Shown: positions 17,244-29,767 of the stretch, one piece after another
Layout of the letters: each line of letters opens with the position of its first letter
Numbering within the stretch: the stretch's first letter is position 1
NCBI GenBank assembly: GCA_016786495.1
Contig: JAEUUJ010000033.1
Location: 62,001-126,000, forward strand
Direction: 5' to 3'
DNA: 64,000 nt
DNA from: Cyclobacteriaceae bacterium
GTDB taxonomy: Bacteria; Bacteroidota; Bacteroidia; Cytophagales; Cyclobacteriaceae
Position numbers and translations under genes: made by a program
Notes under the pieces: generated by a model
Databases searched by the model: none
What the model was told of the DNA's origin: nothing
Seen by the model: the letters and a program-made list of their open reading frames with translations, nothing else

Positions 17244-20200
17244 TTATTCCAAACCAATCATCATGAAAGCGCCCCAGTAAATCGGCTCCGGGTAATCGGC
17301 CCGAAGTTCTTTCTTGGCGTCTACAAAACTCTGGCGCAAGTTACCCGAGTTCATCCATTTCTGATAAAATTTCAACATCAGGCGCTGGGTGGCATCGTCA
17401 TCCACTTTGAACATACTCATGATCAGCACTTTTGCACCTGCCACCAGGAATGCCCGCTGCAAGCCGTAAACGCCTTCACCTGCCTCAAGCTGGCCCAAAC
17501 CAGTTTCGCAGGCACTCAACACCACCAAGTCCGTGCGGTCGAGGTTAAGGTTCATGGCTTCATACGCGGTAAGAATACCATTCTCCATGTTGTAGTTGTA
17601 GTCGGTTTTGTCGAGCAAGTCACCCGCGCCTTTCAAGAGCAAGCCTGAACGCATCAGCGGATTTTTGGCGAGCTGGGCTTCATTGCTTTCGAGTTCACTT
17701 TCCAGCGAAACCTCGTCTGTGGGTTTATAGAAACCGTGTGTCGCTACCTGAACGATCCGTTCGCTGTTCAACTCCTTGATGGTTTCTTCGGTGGCGGTTT
17801 TTTCAACATATACCTTCGTGCTCCAGCCCTTTTGTTTGAGGAGGAAATCAATCTGGTTGATCTCTTTTTCCGTGCCCGGAAGCTGAGCTACCAATGCTTC
17901 GCTGGCGTCTGACAGGTAGAATGACGGGTTTCCGAACATGGCAGCCGTGTTTTCAGGTGCGTTTCGCGACTTGATTTTCTTCAGGTAAATATCCTTTGTA
18001 TTCGATACCAGCACGATGTTCGCATTATCAAGAATGTAGTTGCCGTCCGGAGTAGGGATTGCTTCCAGGTTGATCTGGTTATACACACCGTCCGGAGAAA
18101 GGTAAATCGTACCGGCTTTGCCGATTTCTTTTTGAATAGGCGCCCAGAACGCGTCATACGAGACGTCGTCATGAATTTTTCCAATGATCGCGTTGCGATA
18201 GTACTTGAAGTTACGCGTCTCGAGTTTATGGCCATCGTTCAATACAATTGCACGCGGACGTTTAAAGTCATTTTTCACGTACAACGCAGCGTATACAATC
18301 GAGTCGGTAAACGTGTGATTGAAATACCGGTACCGTACCATTTCAATCGCAACCTCGTTCGGCTTGAGTGACTTGATCACGTCTTCGTACGTAATACGCT
18401 TGTTTTCAAAACTCTGACCAAACAACTCTGATTTCTGACTGAGGTCCTTTTCCAGTCGTTCGACCTCCTGCGCAAGAACGGCCGGATCGATTTCGTTTTC
18501 CACGAGCTGTTGCGGGCTCATCGACAGTGCGAGTGTCATGAGTTCTTTCTTCTCAACCCAGTCGTTGTACTGAGCTTTGAGTTCTTCGTCTTTGCTGTTC
18601 AGAATCCGTTCCCGGATTTTGATGGATGAGCTTAACAGGAGGGCTTTGGTTAACAACTGGTAGTTGTAAACTTTTCCTGCGAGATCGCGGAAATCTTCGA
18701 GCTGACCCAGCGCCAGTGTGTTGTAGAACTCGAAATCACCTTTAATCGTATTCCAGTACTTCGCCTTTTCACGCTCACTCAACGCAGGGAAGTAGGTTTT
18801 AATAAATCCTTCGTAGTTGTCAAGCGCGTCCTCGATTCGTTTTTTAGCTTTTTTATAGTCTTTCTGCATGTAGTAGACCTTGCTGAGCTTGGAAAGGACT
18901 TTTACGTATTCCGGATGTGAGGCGCTGAAGAATGATTCATACAGCGTTTGCGACTTCATATAAAATTCTTCTGCCTTCTTGTAGTTCTTTTGCTGATAAT
19001 AAACATCGCCTGTAAGCGTGTAAATGCTGGCTGCGTTGATGTTGTTCTTGGTTCCGGTTTTCGCACGCCAAATCGCCTCTGCAATGGTTAATGAGTTGAA
19101 CGCGAGGTCGTATTTCTTTTCGGAGATGTAAACCACTGCCAGGTTTTTGAGAATATCGGCATACAGCGGGTTGTCTTTTCCGAGTTTGTCACCCACGATA
19201 TCGCGGGCTTCCAGCATCATCTTCTCCACATCTTTCCGGTTATCGCCTTTGTAGAACTTGATCAGGCCAAGTTGTGAAAGCGACCTTGCCACCTCTACGT
19301 GTTTCCGGGTGAACTGTTTTTCCTGGTTGACAAGGGCTTTCCGGATATTCGTTTCAGCCTTTTCGTAGTCGCCCAGCGTGTAATAGATGTCGCTCAACAG
19401 GCGTTGAGTAAGAGCAGTCTTAGTAGAATTTTCGGTATACGTTTTTACGGCAATCTGATTTGCCCGCAGTGCAGTTTTTTCAGCTTCTGTATAATCGCCT
19501 TTGGCAAGTTGAATTTTTCCGCGGTTAACAAGTGGTTCAATGAGCCGGATGGACGTTGGTCCAAACAATTTTTCATTATCCGCAATCACCGTGGTCAGCA
19601 ATTGATCGGTTTGAGAATAACGGCCAAGCTGAATCAGGAGGGTTGAGAGTTCCGCATCGCTGGACAGCTTTCCGCCAACCAAAACCTTGGCTTTGTCAAT
19701 CAGTTTTTTAGAACGGTCAAGATTATCCTGAGCTTCATCAAACATCCCCTTTATTCCGAATAACCGTGCCTGCGTTTCGATCGCATGGATGTATTGACCA
19801 ACGCGTGATTCATCCTTACGGAAGTTCTCCAGAATTATCAACGCTTCCTTGATCTTGTTGGTGGCGTCATCGTATTTTCCCAATTTGATCTGAAGTTGTG
19901 AGATTTCGTCCAGCGCTACAGCATAGTCCGGGTGGGTGTTGTCATACTTGCTTCGGGCTGCATCGACCGCTTCTTCCAGCGTGGCGGATGCTGCCTGAAA
20001 ATTGTCAGATATCTCGTACAGCCGTGCGAGGCTGAAAAGTATCGCGAGTTTATCTTTATGACTTGCCTTGATTTGGTTGGCTACGAATTTTACATAGCTT
20101 TCTTCAAAGATTTTTTTAGCCTCGTCAATTTTGTTGGTATAGTCAACATAAAACATGGCCAATTGCAACTTGGACAGATGGTATTCAACAGTGTTGTCTC

Positions 20201-21464
20201 CGTACAATTCTTTTTTTATTTCGATAACCTGATTCAGGTAGTGCTCAACGTTACTGTAATTTTTCAATTGTAACGACATATCTGCTAGAAACTCAAGTGT
20301 TCTAACCCTTGTTTTGTAATTCTTAGGAAGATTTTTCGAGTTCAAGACGGTTAACGCGTCAGCTTCCAGAGTTTTTGTCTTATCGCGCTTAAGCTTGGAA
20401 TTGAATTCGATCGCTTTCAGGTTGATGTTCATCAGACTCGTCTTATCGAAATACTTGCCGAGCATCCGGTCGTACTCCGATTTCAAATTGGCATAACGGT
20501 TATTGCTTTCCTCGCGCTGAAGCTGATCCAAATACGCCAGGTAGATGTCGTGCCCGAGGGGTACCGAAGGAGACGTGCGGCTTTTTAAGGAACCCAGCAT
20601 TTCGCTGTAGTCAAGGTATTTTTCCGTGAGTTCGTCAGGAACCTTTCCGTTGTTGTTCTCAACAAACATCCCCAGGTAGAGAAAGTCATTATACACTAAA
20701 GCCAGGTTGGTGCTTTTCATAAAGCGCTTGTTCTTGACAATCCATTCGTGAGCACGTTTGAATTCACCATCGGCCTGATTGATGTCGCCCTGCTTCGAAT
20801 GTGCATAAGCGGTTAAGGTGAGGAGCTTGGCGTACGCACTGAAACGGGAATCAAGTTCTGTTTCCGAAATAAAACGGTTTTTGATTTTACCTTCTTCTAC
20901 ATACGTTTCCTTTTCGACCGCACGAGAGGCCAGCAGTTTTTCATTGCTTACGAGAATATCGAGCGCGTCATTGTAGAAGCCTTGTCCGATCATCGCTTCC
21001 GCCAACTCAAGTTCGATGCGCGATTTTAAAACGGGTTCTTCGGGTGTGATCGCGGCAACGATATCCCGCGCCTTTTCAGCGTACTGACGGGCTAACCGAT
21101 AGTTGCCATATTGGTTATACGTTTCTGCAACGTCGGTCAGCGTTTGAGCGTGGTTGGCCGTTGTTTCACCGTATACCGTAGCGCTGGCATTGGTTGCATT
21201 GGTAATGCTGGTTTCAAAGCCTGAAAGCAGGCCCGAGTTCAGGTTAATCCTCGCTTCGCGGATATAGAATCCGGGCATGTACTTGTTGTTCTGACCGAAT
21301 TTTGCCGTGACTTTCTTTTTGTACTTGGCCAGTCCGGACGAGGCAGAAGAGTAGTCTCCCGAATTATACGCATTGTCGACTTTCGCGAGTTTTTTGTCAA
21401 GAGATCCGCACGCGGCAAGAGATAACACAACCGCGAGCACATATATCAACCGGATTGCTTTCAT
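17244..21464 (-). CDS. TPR-CHAT lipoprotein (caspase-like peptidase fold)
   Basis: 1406 residues. The N-terminus is a lipoprotein signal (MKAIRLIYVLAVVLSLAAC, lipid Cys19). Residues about 25-950 are helical repeats of TPR type (for example YYTLGDYEKAETNIRKAL, YYQQKNYKKAEEFYMKS, YYMQKDYKKAKKRIEDAL). The C-terminal CHAT domain (about 1040-1406) keeps the caspase-like dyad: His1243 in VQVATHGFY and Cys1319 in VVLSACETGLG, followed by GEGVYGLQRAFLVAGAKVLIMSMFKV and the terminal YWGAFMMIGLE. CHAT proteins are caspase relatives; some are activated by TPR-bound partners. The lipid anchor places it in the envelope. It stands alone between its own terminator and a short upstream region, and no obvious substrate gene is adjacent. 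Confidence 0.9.
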   Translation of the reverse strand: MKAIRLIYVLAVVLSLAACGSLDKKLAKVDNAYNSGDYSSASSGLAKYKKKVTAKFGQNNKYMPGFYIREARINLNSGLLSGFETSITNATNASATVYGETTANHAQTLTDVAETYNQYGNYRLARQYAEKARDIVAAITPEEPVLKSRIELELAEAMIGQGFYNDALDILVSNEKLLASRAVEKETYVEEGKIKNRFISETELDSRFSAYAKLLTLTAYAHSKQGDINQADGEFKRAHEWIVKNKRFMKSTNLALVYNDFLYLGMFVENNNGKVPDELTEKYLDYSEMLGSLKSRTSPSVPLGHDIYLAYLDQLQREESNNRYANLKSEYDRMLGKYFDKTSLMNINLKAIEFNSKLKRDKTKTLEADALTVLNSKNLPKNYKTRVRTLEFLADMSLQLKNYSNVEHYLNQVIEIKKELYGDNTVEYHLSKLQLAMFYVDYTNKIDEAKKIFEESYVKFVANQIKASHKDKLAILFSLARLYEISDNFQAASATLEEAVDAARSKYDNTHPDYAVALDEISQLQIKLGKYDDATNKIKEALIILENFRKDESRVGQYIHAIETQARLFGIKGMFDEAQDNLDRSKKLIDKAKVLVGGKLSSDAELSTLLIQLGRYSQTDQLLTTVIADNEKLFGPTSIRLIEPLVNRGKIQLAKGDYTEAEKTALRANQIAVKTYTENSTKTALTQRLLSDIYYTLGDYEKAETNIRKALVNQEKQFTRKHVEVARSLSQLGLIKFYKGDNRKDVEKMMLEARDIVGDKLGKDNPLYADILKNLAVVYISEKKYDLAFNSLTIAEAIWRAKTGTKNNINAASIYTLTGDVYYQQKNYKKAEEFYMKSQTLYESFFSASHPEYVKVLSKLSKVYYMQKDYKKAKKRIEDALDNYEGFIKTYFPALSEREKAKYWNTIKGDFEFYNTLALGQLEDFRDLAGKVYNYQLLTKALLLSSSIKIRERILNSKDEELKAQYNDWVEKKELMTLALSMSPQQLVENEIDPAVLAQEVERLEKDLSQKSELFGQSFENKRITYEDVIKSLKPNEVAIEMVRYRYFNHTFTDSIVYAALYVKNDFKRPRAIVLNDGHKLETRNFKYYRNAIIGKIHDDVSYDAFWAPIQKEIGKAGTIYLSPDGVYNQINLEAIPTPDGNYILDNANIVLVSNTKDIYLKKIKSRNAPENTAAMFGNPSFYLSDASEALVAQLPGTEKEINQIDFLLKQKGWSTKVYVEKTATEETIKELNSERIVQVATHGFYKPTDEVSLESELESNEAQLAKNPLMRSGLLLKGAGDLLDKTDYNYNMENGILTAYEAMNLNLDRTDLVVLSACETGLGQLEAGEGVYGLQRAFLVAGAKVLIMSMFKVDDDATQRLMLKFYQKWMNSGNLRQSFVDAKKELRADYPEPIYWGAFMMIGLE

Positions 21465-21492
21465 AGCAAATGGGATTTAGAAATTTTGATTT

Positions 21493-21527
21493 GTAAGGTA
21501 AGAATTTACAGGCGATTTATACCCAAA
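21493..21527 (-). promoter_or_regulatory. Candidate promoter of the CHAT gene
   Basis: On the minus strand TTTG (21527-21524), a 23-base spacer and TACCTTAC (21500-21493) resemble the -33/-7 boxes, with two mismatches in the second. It lies about 30 bases before the CHAT ATG. Confidence 0.3.
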
Positions 21528-21549
21528 ACCGCACACCCCGGAGGGCTTG

Positions 21550-24693
<3,144 letters not shown>

Positions 24694-24711
24694 GGCGCAA
24701 GGTACAAAATG

Positions 24712-24727
24712 AATCGTTCAAACGATT
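24712..24727. promoter_or_regulatory. Palindrome upstream of the mutase gene
   Basis: AATCGTT and AACGATT are perfect 7-base arms around a CA centre, 19 bases before the mutase ATG. On the minus strand the palindrome contains a TTTG that could serve as -33 box, with a TACCTTGC (24704-24697) downstream at an unusually short distance. It is a candidate operator; no binding protein is known. Confidence 0.4.
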
Positions 24728-24792
24728 GAATCACACGTTTTCGAAAATTTTTGAAAGGTGCTTTGCAGGTAAAAAACGGTTTACCATGTCAT

Positions 24793-24857
24793 GATTTTTT
24801 TTGAAAAAATCAATAGGAAATCCTATTGATTTGTTAACTCCTTTTTTCACATCTTTG
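24793..24857 (+). promoter_or_regulatory. dnaA promoter region with two overlapping dyads
   Basis: GATTTTTT (24793-24800) pairs with AAAAAATC (24804-24811). The second arm shares bases with a larger perfect palindrome, AAATCAATAGGA (24807-24818) and TCCTATTGATTT (24821-24832). The right end of that palindrome overlaps a TTTG (24830-24833), which is followed after 16 bases by CATCTTTG (24850-24857), a near match to the -7 box; the spacer is slightly short. Predicted transcription starts about 45 bases before the dnaA ATG. No TTATCCACA-type DnaA box is seen. Confidence 0.45.
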
Positions 24858-24906
24858 TCTCCCTTTCTCTAAAAAAGGAAGCAAAATCCACCAAATCGAA
24901 AGCTCA

Positions 24907-26319
24907 ATGGAAGTAGACTACGGAACCGTCTGGACTGATTGTCTTGAAGTTATAAAAGGAAGCGTAGGGGAAGAGAATTTTAATACCTGGTTTAAACCAA
25001 TTGTTCCGTTGAAGGTGGAGGGTGATGTGTTGACTATTCAGGTGCCATCACAATTCTTTTATGAGTGGCTGGAAGACAACTATGTTCCGGTACTTAAAAA
25101 AGCCCTCACGACAGTTTTAGGCCCTTCGGGCCGTCTTGAATATTCCGTGATTGTGGATAGTGGAAATACTACTAATCCCCCGGTGGCGGTGCATTATCCG
25201 AACGGCATGGGCGGCAAGCGCCAGTCGAATGGCATGGGCGATGAGTACTCTCCGTTTCAGTTTAAGGCGTTAAATCCACTCACGGTAAACTCAAGACTGA
25301 ATCCTGCCTACACCTTCGAGAACTTCGTGGAAGGGGATTGTAACCGCCTGGCACGTTCTGCGGGCGTGGCGGTAGCCAAAAAGCCCGGAACCACCTCCTT
25401 TAACCCCCTGATGTTGTATGGCGGCGTAGGTGTGGGAAAGACACACCTGGTGCAAGCCATCGGAAATGAGATTCGCAATAACATGCCAAATAAAATTGTT
25501 CTGTATGTCGATCAGAACGATTTTACCACGCAGTTCCTGAACGCTCTTCAGAACCATAAACTTCAGGAGTTTCAGAATTTTTACCTGCAGGTTGATTTGC
25601 TGATTCTGGATGATGTTCAATTCCTGGCAGGCCGTGAAAAAACTCAGGAAATTTTCTTCCATATTTTCAACCAGCTCCATCAGTCGGGTAAGCAGATTAT
25701 CATGACCAGCGATTGCCCGCCACGCGACATGAAGGGCTTCCAGGAACGATTGCTTTCGCGCTTCAAGTGGGGCCTCACGGCCGATTTGCAGGAGCCTGAT
25801 TTTGAAACCAAGCTTGCGATCATTCACCGGAAGATGCAGGCTGACGGAATCGATATTCCAACGGAAGTTGCCGAGTACTTGGCGTACAGTGTTGATACAA
25901 ACCTGCGCGATATGGAAGGCGTGTTGAACTCACTGATCTTCCACGCAACGCTACTCAAGAAAAATATTGACCTCGAGCTCGCGAAGGAAGTTCTGAAAAA
26001 CATTATCAAAGAGATTCAGTCGGATGTGAGTGTTGATTTTATTCAGAAGACAGTATCAGAATATTTCAAAGTTGATCTCGAATCGCTGAAAAGCAAAATC
26101 AAGAAACGTGAAATCGTGATTCCACGCCAGGTGGCGATGTACTTCTGCAAGCGCTACACGCAGTTAACACTTGCACTCATCGGTGAAAACTTTGGCGGTC
26201 GCGATCACAGCACGGTAATCCACGCACTCGAATCAGTGGAAGACATGATGAAGACAGACTCCAACTTCAAGCTTTCCGTTGATGAACTGGGCAAGAAGCT
26301 GAAGCTGCGGATGAACTGA
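24907..26319 (+). CDS. dnaA: Chromosomal replication initiator DnaA
   Basis: 470 residues, normal for the family. Domain I (about 1-75) begins VWTDCLEVIKGSVGEENFNTWF; domain II is short (about 85-125); the AAA+ domain has Walker A YGGVGVGKTHLVQAIGNE, Walker B LLILDDVQFLAGRE and the sensor R-finger region GFQERLLSRFKWGL; domain IV ends with the DnaA-box-binding signature NFGGRDHSTVIHALESVE. DnaA opens oriC and starts replication. It ends at 26319 with no gap to the converging htrA gene. The upstream region lacks recognisable DnaA boxes, so oriC is probably elsewhere. Confidence 0.98.
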   Translation: MEVDYGTVWTDCLEVIKGSVGEENFNTWFKPIVPLKVEGDVLTIQVPSQFFYEWLEDNYVPVLKKALTTVLGPSGRLEYSVIVDSGNTTNPPVAVHYPNGMGGKRQSNGMGDEYSPFQFKALNPLTVNSRLNPAYTFENFVEGDCNRLARSAGVAVAKKPGTTSFNPLMLYGGVGVGKTHLVQAIGNEIRNNMPNKIVLYVDQNDFTTQFLNALQNHKLQEFQNFYLQVDLLILDDVQFLAGREKTQEIFFHIFNQLHQSGKQIIMTSDCPPRDMKGFQERLLSRFKWGLTADLQEPDFETKLAIIHRKMQADGIDIPTEVAEYLAYSVDTNLRDMEGVLNSLIFHATLLKKNIDLELAKEVLKNIIKEIQSDVSVDFIQKTVSEYFKVDLESLKSKIKKREIVIPRQVAMYFCKRYTQLTLALIGENFGGRDHSTVIHALESVEDMMKTDSNFKLSVDELGKKLKLRMN

Positions 26320-27747
26320 TCAGCGTAGCAGGAACGTATACGGAATTACTTCCCGCGCGCCATTTACACCGTACAGGCTTACACGCCCTTTGTATTTCTC
26401 GAAGAATTCAATCACCTCCTCCGGATCGTTCACTTTTACGCGATTGATCGAGATGATGGTATAGTTCTCCGGAACACCCAACCGCTTCATGTATCCTTCG
26501 TCATTGATCTTAAACACTTTTACCCCGTAGTCGGTCGCCTCCAGTTGCGCACCGAGTGTTTTTGAGCTGACAATTTTCCGCGTTACTTTTTCGGTAGTGC
26601 CGGTTCGGTTTACCAGCGTGAGGGAACTTGTAGCCGCCTTGCCGTTTCGCAGATACGTAATATTGACCTTGTCTCCCGGATACCGGTAGCTGATCTCCTC
26701 TTCAAATGTGCTCACGGTATTGACCGGCACATCGTTGATTTTGGTGATGATATCGCCCGCGCGCAAGCCGGCTTGTGCTGCAGGGCCTTTTTCTTCTACG
26801 CTTTCGAGAAATATCCCGTTGAAATCAACTACATCGCCCAGGTTGTATTTGCGGGCATATTGGTAGTCGTAATCAACCACGCTTCCGCCATAAAAGCCCT
26901 TTTGAACGATGCCGTATTTGATAAGATCATCCACAACTTTTCTGGCGATGTCAACCGGTACGGCAAACGCATATCCGGTGTAACTGCCGGTGCGTGAAAG
27001 GATCGCGGTGTTAATTCCAACCAGTTCACCATTTTTGTTAACCAACGCACCCCCGCTGTTACCCGGGTTAATTGCGGCATCGGTTTGAATAAACGACTCG
27101 ATTGGAAACTTGTCTTCCAGAATTCCGATTCGTCTTCCTTTGGCACTTACGATCCCCGCTGTTACTGTGGATGACAGTGAGAACGGGTTTCCAACAGCTA
27201 CAACCCATTCACCCACTTGCAGTGTTTGGGATGTGCCCAGCGGAATGGCGGGTAAGTTGTTAGCTTTTATTTTCAGTACTGCCAGATCGGTCGATGGGTC
27301 AGTTCCGATTAACTCTGCTTCGTACACCCGTTTGTTGTAGACCACTTCAATTTTCTCTGCGGAGCCAACCACGTGATTGTTCGTTACGATGTACCCGTCT
27401 GACTTAAAGATCACGCCTGATCCGCTGCTTACGCGCGTCTGCGATCCGCCACCCCCAAACAGCATATCCCAATAGGAATAGGATGCACCCTGCGAAAGGC
27501 TGTTGATGTAGACCACGCTTGGAATCGCACGCGTGGCGGCCAGGTTAAAATCTACCGGACCTTCAGGGGTAACATGGGTTGCTGCCGGATTGGCCGGAGA
27601 ATAATTACCGGAGCCGGTAAGCGAAACCTGCTCAAAACTCATGGAGTTCTGGTTGGCGGCTTCCGGATTAACCATCAACTTGATACAAACAAACGCTCCG
27701 GCAAAACCTGCCAAAGCTGCGATCACGATAATTTTAAATGTCTTCAT
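26320..27747 (-). CDS. htrA: HtrA/Deg-family envelope serine protease with two PDZ domains
   Basis: 475 residues with an N-terminal membrane anchor or signal (about 5-25). The trypsin-like domain holds the triad His125 ([10 protein letters not shown]), Asp154 ([11 protein letters not shown]) and Ser231 ([13 protein letters not shown]). PDZ1 follows (about 285-375, [20 protein letters not shown]) and a second, weaker PDZ-like region ends the protein (about 395-475, [21 protein letters not shown]). HtrA proteases degrade misfolded envelope proteins. The catalytic set is intact. It is convergent with dnaA and divergent from the GH3-family gene. Confidence 0.95.
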   Translation of the reverse strand: MKTFKIIVIAALAGFAGAFVCIKLMVNPEAANQNSMSFEQVSLTGSGNYSPANPAATHVTPEGPVDFNLAATRAIPSVVYINSLSQGASYSYWDMLFGGGGSQTRVSSGSGVIFKSDGYIVTNNHVVGSAEKIEVVYNKRVYEAELIGTDPSTDLAVLKIKANNLPAIPLGTSQTLQVGEWVVAVGNPFSLSSTVTAGIVSAKGRRIGILEDKFPIESFIQTDAAINPGNSGGALVNKNGELVGINTAILSRTGSYTGYAFAVPVDIARKVVDDLIKYGIVQKGFYGGSVVDYDYQYARKYNLGDVVDFNGIFLESVEEKGPAAQAGLRAGDIITKINDVPVNTVSTFEEEISYRYPGDKVNITYLRNGKAATSSLTLVNRTGTTEKVTRKIVSSKTLGAQLEATDYGVKVFKINDEGYMKRLGVPENYTIISINRVKVNDPEEVIEFFEKYKGRVSLYGVNGAREVIPYTFLLR

Positions 27748-27869
27748 AATTTTCCCGACTATCGATGCGTAAACACACTAAAAAGTTTAACGTTTTAACT
27801 GGCGTTCTGGTTTAGTGCCCCCAAAATTCTTCAGGTCGCTCGCATCAAATTTTCATACCTTGCAAATCT

Positions 27870-29366
27870 ATGGGAATACGGTCAATACTGGCAAAGCCAT
27901 TTGCAGCATATATAGCCGCTGAAACTAAAAAATGGTCGCAAAACCCGCATCAATACCAGGAGCGGCTCATGCACTACCTCGTCCGGGAGGCAGCCCATAC
28001 GGTTTTCGGGAAAGACCACAGTTTCAGCTCGATCAGGTCGTACGATGACTTTAAGAAAAATGTACCCGTTCGCGACTATGAGGAGCTGAAGCCGTATATC
28101 GAAAAAGTTACAAAGGGCGAACCGGATGTGCTATGGAAAGGCAAGCCTGCCTACTTCGCAAAAACTTCCGGCACAACATCGGGAACCAAATACATTCCAC
28201 TCTCAAAAGAATCCGTTCCGTATCACATCAACAGTGCGCGCAATGCGCTGCTGAGCTATGTACATGAAACCGGGAAGGCCGATTTTCTGGATGGTAACCT
28301 TATTTTTCTTTCGGGCAGTCCGGTTCTTGATGAAAAGGCGGGAATCAAAACCGGCCGGCTTTCCGGAATTGTTAATCATCACGTTCCCGGATATCTGCGA
28401 ACCAATCAAAAACCAAGCTACGACACTAATTGTATTGAAGACTGGGAGTTAAAGCTTGATACCATCATTGAAGAAACGCTTCGCGCGAACATGACGCTGA
28501 TCTCGGGCATTCCGCCCTGGGTACAAATGTATTTCGATCGCATCGAAGCAAAGACCGGCAAGAAGATAAAGGACGTTTTCCCGAACTTCTCCATGTTTGT
28601 TTATGGAGGGGTCAATTTTGAGCCCTATCGCGCCAAGCTGTTTGAGTCGATCGGGAAGAACATTGATTCGATTGAAACCTATCCTGCTTCGGAAGGTTTT
28701 ATTGCGTACCAGGATTCGCAGCGTGAACACGGTTTATTGCTGTTGTTGAATCATGGCATCTTTTTCGAGTTCATTCCAACGGATGAGTATTTCAACGAAA
28801 AGCCGAGCCGCCTCAGCATCGAAGAAGTTGAATTGGGTAAGAATTACGCGGTGATCATCAATAACAATGCGGGCCTCTGGGGCTATTCCATTGGCGATAC
28901 GGTGAAATTTGTTTCGAAGAACCCGTACCGGATCCTGGTGACAGGCCGCATCAAACATTTTATCTCCGCTTTTGGAGAGCACGTCATAGGTGAGGAGGTT
29001 GAAAAGGCGATGAAGTTTACGATGGAAAAGTTTCCGGAAGCCGAGATAGTCGAGTTCACCGTTGCGCCTCAGGTTACACCCGTGGATGGCTTGCCCCATC
29101 ACGAATGGTTTATCGAATTCACGAAGGCCCCGGGCGATATGCATGCATTTGAACGGGAACTGGATCAGAACTTGCGCAAGCTGAACGTCTATTACGATGA
29201 TTTAATCACTGGCAGCATTCTCAGAACCCTGAATGTGACAAGCCTTAGAAAGAACGCATTCATCGACTACATGAAATCGCAGGGTAAATTAGGGGGGCAA
29301 AACAAAGTGCCGCGCCTGTCGAACGACCGCAAGATCGCGGATGCGTTGGCGGCATTTAAAAACTAG
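27870..29366 (+). CDS. GH3-family acyl-acid-amido synthetase-like enzyme
   Basis: 498 residues matching the GH3 family within the ANL adenylating superfamily. Motif 1 is AKTSGTTSGTKYIPLS (about residues 96-111); motif 2 is FMSIETYPASEGF-like, seen as SIETYPASEGFIAY; the later motif LWGYSIGDTVKFVSKNPYRI matches the YxxGD segment, and ITGRIKHFISAFGEHVIGEE the hinge region. Plant GH3 enzymes join amino acids to auxin or jasmonate; bacterial members are common in Bacteroidota but their substrate is unknown. No biosynthetic neighbours indicate a product. The adjacent exbD gene is convergent, 5 bases away. Confidence 0.9.
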   Translation: MGIRSILAKPFAAYIAAETKKWSQNPHQYQERLMHYLVREAAHTVFGKDHSFSSIRSYDDFKKNVPVRDYEELKPYIEKVTKGEPDVLWKGKPAYFAKTSGTTSGTKYIPLSKESVPYHINSARNALLSYVHETGKADFLDGNLIFLSGSPVLDEKAGIKTGRLSGIVNHHVPGYLRTNQKPSYDTNCIEDWELKLDTIIEETLRANMTLISGIPPWVQMYFDRIEAKTGKKIKDVFPNFSMFVYGGVNFEPYRAKLFESIGKNIDSIETYPASEGFIAYQDSQREHGLLLLLNHGIFFEFIPTDEYFNEKPSRLSIEEVELGKNYAVIINNNAGLWGYSIGDTVKFVSKNPYRILVTGRIKHFISAFGEHVIGEEVEKAMKFTMEKFPEAEIVEFTVAPQVTPVDGLPHHEWFIEFTKAPGDMHAFERELDQNLRKLNVYYDDLITGSILRTLNVTSLRKNAFIDYMKSQGKLGGQNKVPRLSNDRKIADALAAFKN

Positions 29367-29371
29367 TTGTG

Positions 29372-29767
29372 TTATTTATTTTTGGTAGCGAGCACCATTT
29401 TGATTTTGTGCTCAGAACCGATCTGCATCACATCCACCAGATCCTGAATGGTTAGCGTGCTGGCAGCGTGCAGCACAACGGTCGGTTCATCGAGGTTCGC
29501 ACAGGCTTTTACCAAGCCTTCTTCAAGCTCAGCTTGTGAAACGGGTCGTTTGTTGATATAAAATTGTTTGTTTTCCGTGATGGTAAGGATGACCGGTTGC
29601 TTGTTGAGCGACTGGCTGGCCTTCGACTGGGGCAGCAACACCTTAATCACGTTTGGATTGGTAACCGTTGAAATGATCAGGAAGAACAACAGCAGGAAAA
29701 ACATGATGTCGTTCAGGGATGAGGTTGCTACCTCTGCGGCAAACTTATGTTTACGAACGATCTTCAT
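29372..29767 (-). CDS. exbD: ExbD/TolR-family proton-channel subunit (module 2)
   Basis: 131 residues with one membrane helix (about 18-37). The functional Asp of the family is present at the helix start (SSLNDIMFFLLLFFLI), followed by a periplasmic domain with VLLPQSKASQSL and ILTITENKQFYINKRPV. It works with the ExbB/TolQ partner whose stop overlaps its start by 4 bases. This pair is separate from the TonB-linked module at 33353-36145; with no TonB, TolB or Pal gene beside it, a Tol-like or other envelope role cannot be told apart. Confidence 0.92.
   Translation of the reverse strand: MKIVRKHKFAAEVATSSLNDIMFFLLLFFLIISTVTNPNVIKVLLPQSKASQSLNKQPVILTITENKQFYINKRPVSQAELEEGLVKACANLDEPTVVLHAASTLTIQDLVDVMQIGSEHKIKMVLATKNK

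Noticed and set aside
24694-24906. Replication origin next to dnaA
   Set aside because: No TTATCCACA-like boxes or clustered AT-rich repeats of oriC type were found; only promoter-like dyads.
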